DNA of 6,580 nt from Campylobacterota bacterium (GTDB taxonomy: Bacteria > Campylobacterota > Campylobacteria > Campylobacterales > SZUA-545). Location of the stretch: assembly GCA_030836705.1 (NCBI GenBank), contig JAUPLZ010000269.1, positions 1-6,580 of the forward strand, read 5' to 3'. The position numbers and the translations under genes are program-made. The notes under the pieces are model-generated. The model had not been told where the DNA came from, searched no databases, and saw only the letters and a list, made by a program, of their open reading frames with translations. Positions 5,290-6,580 of this stretch are shown here, piece by piece (position 1 is the first letter of the stretch; each line of letters starts with the position of its first letter).

Positions 5290-5558
5290 TAGCATTTAGG
5301 TTCATTGTCTCCTATTAGACAGCTTTGCATCATAGGAGCTAGCGTATCGGCATCTACCGCGCCATTTACTATAAGCTCTGCGCCGTCTTCTGTCTCTTTA
5401 AGCTCAATGCCTGTAATTTTTGCCATCATTGCAGGGTCGCAATCACAAGAGCAAGCGCCGTCTTGGCAAGCCGATATTTTTTCACTTATCTCTTTTGTAT
5501 TAAAGCCTTTTAGTATCGCTTTTACGCCGTTTTTTTGATTTATTACACTGATTTTCAT
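5289..5558 (-). CDS. Cysteine-rich small protein in the arsB operon, unknown function
   Basis: This encodes an 89-residue acidic protein with no signal peptide or membrane segment, so probably cytoplasmic. Six cysteines stand out: C31, C36, C38 and C40 in ACQDGACSCDCDP, then C80 and the final residue C89. The sequence around them looks like a compact alpha/beta fold, with a first strand KISVIN, a helix NTKEISEKISAC, DPAMMAKITGIEL, a strand ELIVNGAV and a helix ADTLAPMMQSCL. The cluster could bind a soft metal or arsenite. ArsD, the known arsenite chaperone, also uses clustered cysteines, but this sequence does not resemble ArsD in length or in its start. An AAAGGA site five bases before the ATG supports the start. 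The gene lies 13 bases after arsB and 27 before the TRAP gene. I do not recognise the family, and a metal role is inference. Confidence 0.8.
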   Translation of the reverse strand: MKISVINQKNGVKAILKGFNTKEISEKISACQDGACSCDCDPAMMAKITGIELKETEDGAELIVNGAVDADTLAPMMQSCLIGDNEPKC

Positions 5559-5572
5559 TTTTATCCTTTAAA

Positions 5573-6580
5573 TTATATTAGCCCAACAAGAGCAGCTAAA
5601 AGTACGGGCGGAGTCACTACAAGACCCACTTTCATATACTCGCCCCATCCGATTTTGACACCTTTTTTCGCCAGCACATGAAGCCAAAGAAGCGTAGCAA
5701 GCGAGCCAATAGGCGTCATTTTGGGACCCAGATTGCAACCTATGATATTTGCATATGCCAAAAAAGTATCTTTTGTGCCATTAATTGCAATATCCATCAC
5801 CATGACTGTGGGCATATTGTTCATTACGGAGCTAAGAATCGCAGCCACAAAACCCGTACTGATGATATAAACCGAATCGCCATAATTTTTTAGCCATAAA
5901 AGAAGCTCGGTTATATAGTCGGTGAGCCCTGCATTTTTAAGTCCAAAAACCACGATATAAAGCCCGATGCTAAACCAAACCACTTGCCATGGAGCTGTTT
6001 TTATGGTCATTATCGGCTTTACGGCTTTATATTTTGCGCCGATTGCGAGAAACAAAAGCGCCCCGCCGAGCGCAAAGAGCGAAACAGGCAGATGATAAAT
6101 ATCGCCTACAAAATATCCTGTCATAAGCAAACCCAAAAAAGGCCAGCTAAGATTGAACATCATTTGATTTTTGATAGCCGATTCCGGCGTAGCTAGGTTT
6201 TGGATATCGATCTGATTTGGAATATCTTTGCGAAAAAATATCCAAAGAACCGCGATTGATGCGATTATGCTCAAAAGATTAGGCAGTGCCATGGCTTTTG
6301 CATACTCCCAAAAACCGATATTAAAATATCCTGCCGTAACAATGTTGGTCAAATTTGAAATCACAAGAGGGTTTGATGCGCTATCGCCTATAAATCCGCC
6401 AGCCATCAAAAATGCAAAAACAGCCACGGGATTCATCTTAAGATGTTTCATTTTAGCAAGCAAAATAGGCGTTAGAATCAAAGCCGCGCCGTCATTGGCA
6501 AAAAACGCCGCAACAACAGCACCAAGCAGCAAAATATAGACAAACATCAAATGTCCGTTTCCGCCGCTTAGCCTAGCCAT
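5573..6580 (-). CDS. arsB: ArsB arsenite efflux permease, N-terminus outside window
   Basis: The visible 335 residues are the C-terminal four-fifths of an ArsB/ion-transporter superfamily membrane protein of about 420-430 residues. A methionine at the window edge is internal: the text after it (RLSGGNGHLMF, then AAFFANDGAALILTP) aligns with E. coli ArsB from about residue 85, so the true start lies to the right of the window. Diagnostic stretches are FANDGAALILTP, GDSASNPLVISNLTNIV, APWQVVWFSIGLYIVVFGL, SSVMNNMPTV and GCNLGPKMTPIGSLATLLWLHVL. Many hydrophobic segments run through it, as expected for an inner-membrane carrier. ArsB expels arsenite or antimonite using the proton gradient, or ATP when joined by ArsA; no arsA, arsR or arsC is visible here. 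It leads the leftward operon, and its promoter is outside the window. Confidence 0.93.
   Translation of the reverse strand: MARLSGGNGHLMFVYILLLGAVVAAFFANDGAALILTPILLAKMKHLKMNPVAVFAFLMAGGFIGDSASNPLVISNLTNIVTAGYFNIGFWEYAKAMALPNLLSIIASIAVLWIFFRKDIPNQIDIQNLATPESAIKNQMMFNLSWPFLGLLMTGYFVGDIYHLPVSLFALGGALLFLAIGAKYKAVKPIMTIKTAPWQVVWFSIGLYIVVFGLKNAGLTDYITELLLWLKNYGDSVYIISTGFVAAILSSVMNNMPTVMVMDIAINGTKDTFLAYANIIGCNLGPKMTPIGSLATLLWLHVLAKKGVKIGWGEYMKVGLVVTPPVLLAALVGLI

Noticed and set aside
6228..6539. Forward open frame of about 100 codons inside arsB
   Set aside because: It is antisense to a highly conserved membrane protein and has no independent coding evidence.
1..6580. CRISPR array, tRNA or rRNA genes, riboswitch
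   Set aside because: No regularly spaced repeats, cloverleaf patterns or known conserved riboswitch cores were seen on either strand.

Overview
The window looks like a compact, AT-rich bacterial chromosome segment. Intergenic gaps are short, several genes overlap, and there are no tRNA or rRNA genes. Codon usage and the protein types (SpoIIE-type phosphatase fused to a receiver, Tat-exported TRAP binding protein, ArsB) suggest a free-living Campylobacterota member of the Sulfurimonas, Sulfuricurvum or Sulfurospirillum kind. That assignment is inference from general resemblance; no marker gene is present.

Left part (1-1104): a possible tail of a rightward gene ends at 103. It faces a leftward three-gene module made of a ribbon-helix-helix antitoxin (741-980), a PIN-domain toxin (325-744, overlapping by ATGA) and a 68-residue protein (129-335) whose C-terminus resembles antitoxin tails. 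An extended -10 promoter in front of the module lies inside three repeats of a TACATA-type half-site, a good candidate autoregulatory operator.

Middle part (1105-4197): a signalling cassette. A 98-residue STAS-like protein (3391-3687) is followed 9 bases later by a 758-residue protein (1105-3381). That protein joins a degenerate phosphatase-like region, an RsbW-type ATPase/kinase domain, a receiver domain and an intact-looking SpoIIE/PP2C phosphatase. Divergently transcribed from the STAS gene is a 128-residue protein (3811-4197) that reads as a shrunken GGDEF domain with the signature lost. The set recalls the Pseudomonas HsbR-HsbA-HsbD and Shewanella CrsR-CrsA partner switches, but the domain order differs, the kinase and phosphatase share one chain, and the GGDEF-like partner looks catalytically dead. 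This is the most interesting part of the window.

Right part (4194-6580): a leftward operon with arsB (N-terminus beyond the window), a cysteine-rich 89-residue cytoplasmic protein, and a Tat-exported TRAP-type solute-binding protein of the 2-oxoacid (TakP-like) group. No TRAP membrane subunits are visible. The gap before the TRAP gene is almost exactly one hairpin that would bury its ribosome binding site. The TRAP gene and the GGDEF-like gene converge and share the palindrome TTAA as overlapping stop codons.
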